From positions 1-39,515 of the forward strand of contig NZ_FOAT01000022.1 of the NCBI RefSeq assembly GCF_900109655.1: DNA of 39,515 nucleotides, written 5' to 3'. Source of the stretch: Hominimerdicola alba (lineage in GTDB: Bacteria; Bacillota; Clostridia; Oscillospirales; Ruminococcaceae). Below, one piece after another: positions 24,288-32,627 of this stretch (position 1 is the first letter of the stretch; the number at the start of each line of letters is the position of its first letter). The position numbers were made by a program, and so were the translations under genes. A model generated the notes under the pieces. It did not search any database, had not been told where the DNA came from, and worked only from the letters and a program-made list of their open reading frames with translations.

Positions 24288-24318
24288 TTGCAATTTAGTT
24301 GATAATGTGGTATACTAT
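24288..24318 (+). promoter_or_regulatory. Rightward promoter-like site with 14-bp inverted repeat
   Basis: TTGCAA (24288-24293), 17-bp spacer, TATACT (24311-24316). The -10 region is part of ATGTGGTATACTAT (24305-24318), which recurs inverted at 24800-24813. It would make RNA antisense to the 143-residue gene. Confidence 0.45.
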
Positions 24319-24329
24319 ACACATATTAT

Positions 24330-24761
24330 TCATTTTGTACTCATCAGCCATTTTTTAAGAGCGTCCGAATAAAAGAAATTTCTAAGAAATACCTTGTCTT
24401 CAGTCAAAAACAAATCGGCTGAATGATCTCTGAATTCATCCCAGAATTCATGATTTTCCAACTCTTGTTGCGTAAATTGTGATTTTCCAAAGACAAGTTC
24501 CAAACATTTCTGGATTTCCTTCCAATCGATCGCCTGTTGATTTGGGACTTTCGGAGTCATAAGATAATCTTTAAGCTGTTCGGACCAGAACATATCCATA
24601 TTAACCGCCGCATTGTATTCGGTCTCGAAGAAACTCCCGCAACGAATTTTAAGGTCTACATAAAACTCCTTTGTCATTTCATCTTCAGTAAAAGTGTCTT
24701 TTCCAAAGACATCAACGAGGCAGAGTCGCAATGCTTCAAAGTACGCATCAATGTTCATCAT
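24330..24761 (-). CDS. Unknown protein with two tandem copies of one domain
   Basis: A 143-residue acidic protein. Residues of about 8-68 and 84-141 are diverged copies of one helical unit: LVDVFGKDTFTEDEM...FWSEQLKDYLM and LELVFGKSQFTQQEL...FYSDALKKWLM share LVFGK, FT..E, the aromatic-rich middle and the (D/K).(L/Y)LM end. I do not recognise the family and see no catalytic motif. The ATG at 24761 follows AGGGAGG; a second ATG lies one codon on. It is divergent from the nuclease-helicase at 24867 and might be its regulator, inhibitor or immunity partner. That is only a guess from position. Confidence 0.65.
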   Translation of the reverse strand: MMNIDAYFEALRLCLVDVFGKDTFTEDEMTKEFYVDLKIRCGSFFETEYNAAVNMDMFWSEQLKDYLMTPKVPNQQAIDWKEIQKCLELVFGKSQFTQQELENHEFWDEFRDHSADLFLTEDKVFLRNFFYSDALKKWLMSTK

Positions 24762-24799
24762 AATATTTTTCCTCCCTTTCTGCTCATTAAGCTATATAG

Positions 24800-24831
24800 A
24801 TAGTATACCACATCATATCTTAGGGTGTCAA
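24800..24831 (-). promoter_or_regulatory. Promoter of the 143-residue gene, with the inverted 14-bp repeat
   Basis: Leftward TTGACA (24826-24831), 18-bp spacer, TATACT (24802-24807). ATAGTATACCACAT at 24800-24813 is the exact inverse of 24305-24318, so matching promoter cores face each other across the gene. Confidence 0.65.
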
Positions 24832-24866
24832 GGGAAACGATATTCAAAAAATTAGGAGGCACTTAC

Positions 24867-26732
24867 ATGATTGTCTATGACGGAACCAAAACTGAATTCC
24901 TTGAAAGTGTAATAAATGACACCATCGCATATGAGGTCGAACAAAGAATCCTAGAAAAAATGGGTAAAAAAACCGGTGAAGCAGAGTTTCGATCATGGGA
25001 AAACTCCATGCAGCATATGTTCAAAGTTCTTTCTGATACATCTATTCCGAATGATGCCGGCATAGCTATTGAATATAATATTCCCCAAACATCTAAGCGT
25101 GTTGACTTCATTATTACTGGATATGATAATTCAGAAAAACCAAATGCCGTCATTATTGAATTAAAACAATGGGATCAAATAACTGAGATAGATGGTCCTG
25201 ATGCGCTTGTAGAAACATATACCGGAGGCGGTTTGCGTCGTGTTGTGCATCCTTCATATCAGGTGTGGTCTTATGCAGCACTGATCAGAGATTATAATCA
25301 ATCCGTTCAAGATGGTAATATAAGAATTTTCCCTTGTGCGTATCTTCATAACTACAAAGAAGGAACAAATGATCCAATTCGAGCAACAAGATACCAGATT
25401 TATATCGATGAAGCACCGATTTTTGCATATGGTCATGTAAAGGAAATGCGTGATTTCATAAAAAAATCAATCGTTACAGGTGACAAAAAAGAGATCCTGT
25501 ATTCAATTGATCATGGTAAAATTCGTCCATCCAAGAGTCTTCAAAACTCAATAGCGAGTATGCTTAAGGGCAATCGCGAATTCATAATGATAGATGAGCA
25601 AAAGGTTGTTTATGAATCCATCATCGAACTTGCAGAAGATAGTCTGAAATCTAAGAAAAAGCGGACTGTGATCGTCAAAGGTGGTCCAGGTACCGGCAAA
25701 AGCGTAATAGCTATCAATCTTCTGGTGGAATTGACTCAAAGAGGTCAGTTTGTACAGTATGTATCGAAGAATTCAGCTCCACGTACAGTATATCAAAGCA
25801 AACTTAAAGGACATGTGAAAAAAAGCAGCGTAGACAATATGTTCAAGGGCTCCGGTATCTATACAGAAGCCGGAGAAAACATGGTTCATACAATTTTAGT
25901 GGATGAGGCTCATCGACTGAATGCGAAGTCCGGCATGTTTCAAAATAAAGGTGAAAACCAGATCAAAGAAATTATCCATGCATCTTTCTGCAGCGTGTTC
26001 TTTATCGATGAGAGTCAGCGCGTAACTATGAGCGATATTGGCAGTATAGATGAAATCATCAAGTGGTCAAAGGAAGAAGGCTCAGAGATTGCTTTCATGG
26101 AACTGATGTCACAATTCCGTTGCAACGGATCTGATGGATATTTAGCATGGATCGATAATATCCTTGAAATTCGAGAAACAGCTAACTTCAGTGCTTCAGA
26201 TATGGAATATGACATTCAGATCATTGATGATCCGAATGAACTCAGACGTTTGATCGAAGAAAAGAATAATGAGAATCATCGCTCCCGTCTTCTTGCTGGA
26301 TATTGCTGGGATTGGAATAAAAAGGAAGAGAATAATACAGAGTTTCACGATATTTGTATCGGTGACTTTTCTATGAGCTGGAATCTTGGAAAATCAATAT
26401 TCGCTATAGATGACAGTTCGATAAATGAAGTAGGATGTATTCATACTTCACAAGGACTGGAGTTTGACTATGTTGGTGTTATTATTGGAGATGATTTACG
26501 TTATGAAAATGGACATATCGTTACCGATTTCACTAAGCGAGCAAAAACCGATCAGTCCCTAAAAGGTATAAAAAAGCTCTATAAAGAAAGACCTGAAGAT
26601 GCACTTGCACGTGCTGATGAAATAATCAAAAATACTTATCGTACTTTACTGACTCGTGGTATGAAGGGATGTTATATTTATTGCACTGATAAACATCTGC
26701 GTGATTACTTGAAGGGATGTCTTTACAGATAA
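24867..26732 (+). CDS. PD-(D/E)XK nuclease fused to a DUF2075/Schlafen-type helicase (copy 1)
   Basis: A 621-residue protein. The N-terminal domain (1-about 150) has RVDFII (D80) and IIELKQW (E98-x-K100), the PD-(D/E)XK nuclease core. The DUF2075-type P-loop domain has Walker A GGPGTGKS (272-279), Walker B LVDEAH (345-349), a FIDESQRV motif and a C-terminal TSQGLEFDYVGVIIG helicase motif. It probably translocates on or unwinds nucleic acid and cuts it. The ATG at 24867 follows AGGAGG by seven bases; the longer frame to 24825 is unlikely. It is a close paralogue of 32628-34511 with matching motif positions throughout. Here it lacks the MazG-like neighbour. Family: confident; defence role: inferred. 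Confidence 0.85.
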   Translation: MIVYDGTKTEFLESVINDTIAYEVEQRILEKMGKKTGEAEFRSWENSMQHMFKVLSDTSIPNDAGIAIEYNIPQTSKRVDFIITGYDNSEKPNAVIIELKQWDQITEIDGPDALVETYTGGGLRRVVHPSYQVWSYAALIRDYNQSVQDGNIRIFPCAYLHNYKEGTNDPIRATRYQIYIDEAPIFAYGHVKEMRDFIKKSIVTGDKKEILYSIDHGKIRPSKSLQNSIASMLKGNREFIMIDEQKVVYESIIELAEDSLKSKKKRTVIVKGGPGTGKSVIAINLLVELTQRGQFVQYVSKNSAPRTVYQSKLKGHVKKSSVDNMFKGSGIYTEAGENMVHTILVDEAHRLNAKSGMFQNKGENQIKEIIHASFCSVFFIDESQRVTMSDIGSIDEIIKWSKEEGSEIAFMELMSQFRCNGSDGYLAWIDNILEIRETANFSASDMEYDIQIIDDPNELRRLIEEKNNENHRSRLLAGYCWDWNKKEENNTEFHDICIGDFSMSWNLGKSIFAIDDSSINEVGCIHTSQGLEFDYVGVIIGDDLRYENGHIVTDFTKRAKTDQSLKGIKKLYKERPEDALARADEIIKNTYRTLLTRGMKGCYIYCTDKHLRDYLKGCLYR

Positions 26733-26741
26733 CAATTCTTA

Positions 26742-26770
26742 TTATGCGGGGCAATTAATGCTCCGCATAA
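26742..26770 (+). terminator. Hairpin after nuclease-helicase copy 1
   Basis: TTATGCGGGGC (26742-26752) pairs with GCTCCGCATAA (26760-26770), with one G-U pair. It lies 10 bp after the stop. The T run is weak (ATTTCATG). Confidence 0.6.
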
Positions 26771-26786
26771 ATTTCATGTTATTGCA

Positions 26787-27047
26787 GTTATTATCTGGAC
26801 TAATATCATGATAAGTACTCTAGGTATTTATAAATGCTTAAACACATTTTTCTGCTTTGAATCGCATGGTTACTCTCATCGCTTTATCGAGAGGGTGTCA
26901 AGGCCGCTTGCGTGCATTTCAGCCTTGACACCCTCTCGATAAAGCGATACAATCCATGCGGCGATTCAACGCTGAACACTGTGTACTTGACGTTAATGTG
27001 CAGTTATGTGTGGTTTTTCGTCTCAATAGTCCAGATAAATAATAACC
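26787..27047. repeat. Palindromic repeat element, copy R2, with perfect 27-bp stem
   Basis: The element is one long imperfect palindrome. The outer ends GTTATTATCTGGACTA and its inverse (with a 4-bp insertion) bound it. Mid-arm blocks around TTGAATCGC..ATGG mirror each other. The centre is a perfect 27-bp stem (26877-26903 with 26921-26947) around a 17-nt loop. It lies directly before the Tn554-like operon (start 27070) and recurs as R1 at 15971-16167. It may be a MITE-like element or the end structure used by the recombinases. Confidence 0.75.
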
Positions 27048-27069
27048 CGCCTTATTGGGAGATGAATAA

Positions 27070-28221
27070 ATGAAAGTACAGAAAATAAAAACAGAAAATG
27101 GTTTTAGATATCTACTGCTTGATGATAATTTCCAAATTATTGATGAAGTATATCGTTATCTTCGTTTTTTAGATTCAACTGGCAAATCACCAAATACTCT
27201 TAGAAGCTATGCTTATCACTTAAAACTTTTTTACCAATATGCTACAGAAAATAATCTTGATATATTTGAGCTTTTTAATAACAAGAAAAACAAGCCAATA
27301 GATATCTTATCTAATTTCTTGTTTTGGCTTCAGTATCCGGATACCTCACGACAGCAGTTTCACTTTGAGAAAGAAAACGCTAAGCGCTCAAATAATACTG
27401 TTAATCTTATCGTTAGCACTGTACTGGAATTCTATGAGTATCTCCATCGCAATAATGAAATAGACGAATTCAACTTATACCGTAGTCAAAGAACAAATAA
27501 ATATTTTAAGGGTTTTCTATATGAAATGTTTAAGCATAATGTCGAAAACAAAAGATCCATATTGAAACGCCCTGTAGAATACGCTCCGGTAAATGCGCTC
27601 ACAAGAAAGCAATATAATGAACTACTCAGTGTATGTAGTTGCCGCAGAGACCAACTCCTTCTTGCGTTTATGTTTGAAGGAGGGGAACGATTAAGTGAGA
27701 CAATAGGTACTCATCTCTGCGATCTTGATAATCTCGAAGATGGTATAGTCAAAATTGTTCCTCGAATAAATCCAGAAAATAACGCCAGGGTTAAGAATTA
27801 TGCAGGCGGATTAATTAAACTACCTAGCTATGTTATAGATTTGATTATAGATTATCTAACATACGACATATCTAATTATGATTCCGATTATCTATTTTTG
27901 ACCTTACATGGATCAAATGAAGGAAAACCTCTGCAAGCAGCCAACGTTGAAAAACTCTTCGCAAGACTTTCAAAGAAGGTTGGATTTAAAGTACACCCTC
28001 ATATGTTACGACACGGTTTTGCAACTGAAAAACTTGAAGCAGGTTGGCAGATGGTAGATATTCAGGCATATTTGCGACATAAGAATTTATCCTCCACACA
28101 GATTTATGCTACATACAGTGATGAACTAAAAAAGGAAAAAATGAGATCTTTTCTTGATAAAAGCTCTGAAAAACTGAAAGGTACCGCCGATGAGCTCAAA
28201 AAGCAAAATTATAGCAATTGA
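27070..28221 (+). CDS. Tyrosine recombinase, TnpA-like (Tn554 family)
   Basis: A 383-residue site-specific recombinase. A SAM-like N-terminal DNA-binding domain (about 20-130; STGKSPNTLRSYAYHLKLFYQY) precedes a catalytic domain with R207 (GGERLSE), HMLRH (H311, R314), H337 (LRHKNLSS) and the nucleophile Y346. It matches TnpA of Tn554 in size and order: the first of a run of overlapping recombinase genes. It is expected to cut and join the element ends with its partners. The start follows GGGAG. The 3' end overlaps the next gene by 32 bp. The palindromic element R2 lies just upstream. Confidence 0.88.
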   Translation: MKVQKIKTENGFRYLLLDDNFQIIDEVYRYLRFLDSTGKSPNTLRSYAYHLKLFYQYATENNLDIFELFNNKKNKPIDILSNFLFWLQYPDTSRQQFHFEKENAKRSNNTVNLIVSTVLEFYEYLHRNNEIDEFNLYRSQRTNKYFKGFLYEMFKHNVENKRSILKRPVEYAPVNALTRKQYNELLSVCSCRRDQLLLAFMFEGGERLSETIGTHLCDLDNLEDGIVKIVPRINPENNARVKNYAGGLIKLPSYVIDLIIDYLTYDISNYDSDYLFLTLHGSNEGKPLQAANVEKLFARLSKKVGFKVHPHMLRHGFATEKLEAGWQMVDIQAYLRHKNLSSTQIYATYSDELKKEKMRSFLDKSSEKLKGTADELKKQNYSN

Positions 28222-29950
28222 AAAAGCAATATACACAGGATGTCTAGACATTCTGGAATTTACTTTTTCAGCTAATGATAAAACCTTTTTCGATTATTTT
28301 TCTGATCCTAAACATTCTGAGGTATGTAAAAGCGCATCAATAGATTTACATTTTATCGAAGATATTTTGTTACGAAGAAAAATAGTCGAGTATCTTTACC
28401 ATTGTATGGATTCAAAAAAAATAAATCCTAACACATTTTATTCATATAGGATCCGCGGAATTCTTCAAATTCGCGAAAAATATCCTTATCTATACAATTT
28501 CAATTACAATGAATTTTTGCAAAATGCCACCACTCGTCTAAAAGCAGAAAAACGTCTCGGCAGGGCAAAGGCTTTTCTATATTCTTTTTCACGGTATTGT
28601 GAATATATCGAGCATATAGATAATCTATTTATGTTAGACACTTGGGAAATCGAATGGTTTAATCTATCCATGGAGCGTGACTACGCAAGAAGATTCCGTA
28701 GATTATGCTTTTCAGGTGTTAATAACGACAGAAACCGTTTTCTTTTAAAAAGATATATAGAATACTGTTTACGAAACACAGATAATTCCTTAAACACCAT
28801 TATGGGTAAAAACAGCACATTGAAAAATGTTCTCAATTTTATAGAAAGACCTATTGATGAATGGGATAACGAATCTTCAAAATCATTAGTTTCGATCCTT
28901 TTGAATCGATATAGAAAAAAAGAGACTTTGGCTTCACGATTAATCACACTCTTTCATTTCATAGACTATCTTCTGCTTCATGATTATTTAGCCGATAATC
29001 CAATGAAACAATACAAGGATCTTGCCAGAATAGGAGAATTTCATCACAAAACAACATCAGTTGACCATTCCGTTGTGAAACAGATTTTTTATGCTTTGGG
29101 CAGTATAGAAGATAAAAGGATTGTCATATGCTTCCTATTGATATACTGCACCGGAATGAGATTATCTGAAGCTTGTAACATTAAAACTAACTGTACAGAA
29201 AGAACTGAGGCAGGGTCTTTTGTTCATTATTATTCTTTAAAGATGAAAAAAGATGTATGTAATGTCATACCAGAATCTCTCTATGATATGATAGAGGAGT
29301 ATAGAATAAGTCGTAAAGAAGAAAATTTCCTTTTCCCTTCCAGAAAAAAAGGAATTGCAATGTCGGCAACATATTTCTACAATCATATGAGGGAAGCTTT
29401 ACGAGAAAAGAACGTTTTAAATCCCGACGGAAGCCCCTATCACTTTACCGCACATGCATTTCGTCATCTGATGGCGGTAAGAATGCGTGAACAAGATATC
29501 CCATTCACATTTATTCAAGAACAGCTTCATCATGCTAGTCCAGAAATGACATTAGCATACGTAGAATATATAGATAGAGTTAAGATACACAAGATGGAAA
29601 ACTTTATAAAGACCCATGATTCCGAACAGTATTTTGATCGAGAAGCTGATGTAGAATATGTTGAATATATGCGTGCAAATCTTCGTGCTCAAATACTTCC
29701 TGACGGACTTTGTTGCAGACCAATCAAACTAGGAAAATGTTTACACTACAATTCATGTTTGACATGCCCAGATTATCGAACATCAAAAAAACACTTGAAC
29801 GATCATAAAAATCATTTGAATAGAATAAATCAATATATAATTCAATGTCAAAAGAATGGCTGGCTTCCGCAATTGGAAAGCAGTAAAGTGATAAGAGATA
29901 GACTGATTCAAATAATCTCTAAATTAGAAGAGGATAGTGATCCAAAATGA
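28190..29950 (+). CDS. Tyrosine recombinase, TnpB-like, first copy
   Basis: A 586-residue recombinase. The long N-terminal part is helical, and the catalytic core has R324 (CTGMRLSE), H422 and R425 (HAFRH), H448 and nucleophile Y457. After it comes a Cys-rich segment (CCRPIKLGKCLHYNSCLTC) typical of Tn554-family TnpB, likely a zinc site, and a helical tail. All catalytic residues are present. It starts inside the previous gene and its stop overlaps the next start (ATGA), so the three recombinases are translated together. Confidence 0.85.
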   Translation: MSSKSKIIAIEKAIYTGCLDILEFTFSANDKTFFDYFSDPKHSEVCKSASIDLHFIEDILLRRKIVEYLYHCMDSKKINPNTFYSYRIRGILQIREKYPYLYNFNYNEFLQNATTRLKAEKRLGRAKAFLYSFSRYCEYIEHIDNLFMLDTWEIEWFNLSMERDYARRFRRLCFSGVNNDRNRFLLKRYIEYCLRNTDNSLNTIMGKNSTLKNVLNFIERPIDEWDNESSKSLVSILLNRYRKKETLASRLITLFHFIDYLLLHDYLADNPMKQYKDLARIGEFHHKTTSVDHSVVKQIFYALGSIEDKRIVICFLLIYCTGMRLSEACNIKTNCTERTEAGSFVHYYSLKMKKDVCNVIPESLYDMIEEYRISRKEENFLFPSRKKGIAMSATYFYNHMREALREKNVLNPDGSPYHFTAHAFRHLMAVRMREQDIPFTFIQEQLHHASPEMTLAYVEYIDRVKIHKMENFIKTHDSEQYFDREADVEYVEYMRANLRAQILPDGLCCRPIKLGKCLHYNSCLTCPDYRTSKKHLNDHKNHLNRINQYIIQCQKNGWLPQLESSKVIRDRLIQIISKLEEDSDPK

Positions 29951-31842
29951 GCATACAATCTCAAAGAAATACTAAATCCATCTATACACCACGTTTTCTA
30001 TTTGAGCTGAAAGACTTTATCCTAGAAGATACAATTGATAGTAAAAACAAGGATATTTTTCCAGATCGTGCCTCAAAAAGAAATCCCGTAAAACGGAATA
30101 GGATCCCAGCTCTCTATCCGTTTAATAATCCATATGTTGATAATGAAGTACGTGGCTTTATTCAACATCTTATACTAGATTTACATTCTGCACCGGGAAC
30201 AGTGCAAGAATATATTGAATGCTTTGCAAAGCCGTGGTCAAAATTCATAAATAATCACAACGAAGAGCAAATATTCTCGGTTACACAATTTGCTTACGAA
30301 GATATCTATTCACTTTATATTGAATTTCTCTCTGATGAAGGTTATAAATTAACTTTAACTTCCGTTCATCATATTGGAGGTGATATGGAATGGCTCCATT
30401 ATAATTATCCTTCGCACCATATTTCCTATTTTATTAGATACTATAAATATATTCATTCTGTTGCCTATCCGGACACAAGATCAGAGTATGAGAAGGATGC
30501 ATGGGATATCAGAAATCTAGGCATTCCTTTTTCTACCTCAGTATGTCGCAGCCGATATACGGTAAGTTTTCGGAATATTTCGCAAGGCTGGCTCGTTAAG
30601 GCAGCTAAGGAGTATTGCTATTACAGAATTCAAAGCCGAACGATATCAGCCGTTTTGGATGATATAAAAGGACTTAATTTGTTCTCTGCTTTTTTGGAAG
30701 CGGAGCATTCAGAAATCAATCATCTTGACGAATTGACACGTCCTATCATAGAAGAATACTTTGCCTTTATTGACAAAAAAAACTTCGTAACAACAACTTA
30801 CAATCGACGGATAAGTGTTTTGCGAACTTTCCTACTTATTGGTAACATGCTTGATCTTGAACATTTTCCAACAAAGCCACTAATTCAAAATGATGACTAT
30901 CGAAGAGTAGTTCACAAGATGCCAAAGTGCTTTTCTGAATTTGAATTAAAACAGATGAATACTCATATTAATGATCTTCCGATTCAAATTGCACGTATAT
31001 TCTTTATTCTTGAAAATTGCGGAATGCGTGTTTCTGATATTTGCTCATCGCCAATTAACCCTAACGGCGAATACTGCTTAGGCAAAAATGATAATAATGA
31101 ATATATTTTTACGTATTATATGCCAAAAGCGCATCGATATAATACAATACCGGTATCTGATATGGTTGGAGAAATAATTGAATCTGCAATTGAAGACAGC
31201 AGAAATGAATTTGGCGAGAATTGTACTTATATTTTTGCTATCGACGTAGATAAACCGATCTCTTCAGAAACATTCTCACATCATATGAATGTCATGGCAA
31301 AAAACAATGATCTTCGTCGTGATGAAGGAACACCTTTAAGAATTAAAGGGCATACTTTCCGAGGCACAGTTGCAACACGCTTTGCAAATGATGGTATAAG
31401 CATGGATGTAATTCGAATGATGATGGGACAACGTAAAATGGGTGTTCTGAATCATTACGTCAAAATCCATGAAAAAACTATGCAGGAGTACTTAAAGCCC
31501 ATAACCGAAGAAAACGAAATGATGATACAGCATATTGGAAAAACAGATTACGATGGAATCGAACCAATTCCTGAACCGTCACTCATTCCTTTATCTAATG
31601 GACGCTGTGCTAAAAAAGTTTCTACCGGGATATGTGATCATGCTAATCGTTGTTATTCATGCCAAATGTTTAGACCATCCATATCATGTATATCCTTATA
31701 TGAGCATCAACTCAATGAAGCAGAAAACAATATAGCCATAGCAAAACTACATGGATTTGATCGTATTCTTGAAAAAAACGAGCAATTAAAAGAGGATCTT
31801 ATAAGAATCTTAAAAAAACTGGAGGCAGAGAAACATGAGTGA
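29947..31842 (+). CDS. Tyrosine recombinase, TnpB-like, second copy, altered active site
   Basis: A 631-residue protein, the size of classical Tn554 TnpB. The catalytic domain has R361 (CGMRVSD), H469 and R472 (HTFRG) and nucleophile Y504. The position of the third conserved His is Gln495 (MMGQRKMG), and the His after the second Arg is Gly. The C-terminal Cys cluster (RCAKKVSTGICDHANRCYSC) resembles that of the previous protein. The altered residues suggest a structural or less active subunit in a complex of three recombinases. It overlaps its neighbours by 4 and 8 bp. Confidence 0.85.
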   Translation: MSIQSQRNTKSIYTPRFLFELKDFILEDTIDSKNKDIFPDRASKRNPVKRNRIPALYPFNNPYVDNEVRGFIQHLILDLHSAPGTVQEYIECFAKPWSKFINNHNEEQIFSVTQFAYEDIYSLYIEFLSDEGYKLTLTSVHHIGGDMEWLHYNYPSHHISYFIRYYKYIHSVAYPDTRSEYEKDAWDIRNLGIPFSTSVCRSRYTVSFRNISQGWLVKAAKEYCYYRIQSRTISAVLDDIKGLNLFSAFLEAEHSEINHLDELTRPIIEEYFAFIDKKNFVTTTYNRRISVLRTFLLIGNMLDLEHFPTKPLIQNDDYRRVVHKMPKCFSEFELKQMNTHINDLPIQIARIFFILENCGMRVSDICSSPINPNGEYCLGKNDNNEYIFTYYMPKAHRYNTIPVSDMVGEIIESAIEDSRNEFGENCTYIFAIDVDKPISSETFSHHMNVMAKNNDLRRDEGTPLRIKGHTFRGTVATRFANDGISMDVIRMMMGQRKMGVLNHYVKIHEKTMQEYLKPITEENEMMIQHIGKTDYDGIEPIPEPSLIPLSNGRCAKKVSTGICDHANRCYSCQMFRPSISCISLYEHQLNEAENNIAIAKLHGFDRILEKNEQLKEDLIRILKKLEAEKHE

Positions 31843-32251
31843 TCGAACTGATGCCATGATAAAAGAAGTAAAACGTAAATCACTTGCAAGGCAAGATGAA
31901 ATATTGAGATGTATTAACCAGATGGCTGCAGCTAATGAGAAAATCACTTTCTATTCGGTCTCTAAACGAACCGGAGCCTCAAAATCTTATTTATATAAAA
32001 ATAAAGCTATTTCAACTTTGATTCGTCTGCACCGGAGTGATTCTGAAACTCAACAAACGCAAGAAAGCCAAAGTGTAATAATTAACGCACTCAAAATAAA
32101 AATCAAGCAATTAGAAGCTGAGATTAACCAATTGCGTAAAGAAAGCAATAATTCGTATAAGAAACAGTGCGAGAAACTAAAGAAAGAAAACAAAGAGCTA
32201 AAGCTTCAACTTCAGACTGCTTACAGATTATATGGAGATAAAAAGGAGTAA
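31835..32251 (+). CDS. TnpC-like accessory protein (DUF6262-type)
   Basis: A 138-residue protein with a helix-turn-helix N-terminal half (KITFYSVSKRTGASKSYLYKN, about 38-58) and a coiled-coil C-terminal half (KIKQLEAEINQLRKESNN...LKKENKELKLQLQ). Size, place and shape match TnpC of Tn554-type transposons, which assists the recombinases and may set the orientation of insertion. The start overlaps the previous stop by eight bases. The stop lies five bases before the MazG-like start, which ties the cargo to the transposition operon. Confidence 0.8.
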   Translation: MSDRTDAMIKEVKRKSLARQDEILRCINQMAAANEKITFYSVSKRTGASKSYLYKNKAISTLIRLHRSDSETQQTQESQSVIINALKIKIKQLEAEINQLRKESNNSYKKQCEKLKKENKELKLQLQTAYRLYGDKKE

Positions 32252-32255
32252 TATC

Positions 32256-32615
32256 ATGACCGGAAAAGAAGAAAAATATGTGTTGTCTTTACAAACAATT
32301 AGAAGAATCTTAGATTTCAGAGATGATCGTAATTGGGCGCAGTTTCATAATCCGAAAGATCTGGCAATTTCAATTAGTCTTGAAGCATCTGAACTGCTTG
32401 AGGTTTTCCAATGGTCAGCTACTGACATCTCCGCTGATGGAAAGTTGGACAAAATTAAAGAAGAGTTGGCAGATGTCATTAATTATTGTGTATTGATGGC
32501 TGACTGCTGCGGACTGGATTTGAACCAGATCGTCAACGACAAAATATCCAGAAATGCTCAGAAATATCCTCTTGATAAGGCATATGGAAGCAGTGCTAAA
32601 TATACAGAGCTTTAA
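32256..32615 (+). CDS. MazG-like nucleotide pyrophosphohydrolase
   Basis: A 119-residue all-alpha NTP pyrophosphohydrolase of the MazG/dCTPase (RS21-C6) type. Metal-binding motifs are SLEASELLEVFQW (ExxE) and KEELADVINYCVLMAD (ExxD). It should hydrolyse (d)NTPs to monophosphates. ATG 32256 follows AAGGAG; a longer frame from 32232 overlaps TnpC and is rejected. It lies 12 bp before a nuclease-helicase gene and in the same operon as the recombinases. The pairing suggests nucleotide depletion or removal of modified nucleotides combined with nucleic-acid cleavage. That joint role is inferred. Confidence 0.85.
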   Translation: MTGKEEKYVLSLQTIRRILDFRDDRNWAQFHNPKDLAISISLEASELLEVFQWSATDISADGKLDKIKEELADVINYCVLMADCCGLDLNQIVNDKISRNAQKYPLDKAYGSSAKYTEL

Positions 32616-32627
32616 TTGGAGGCAAAA

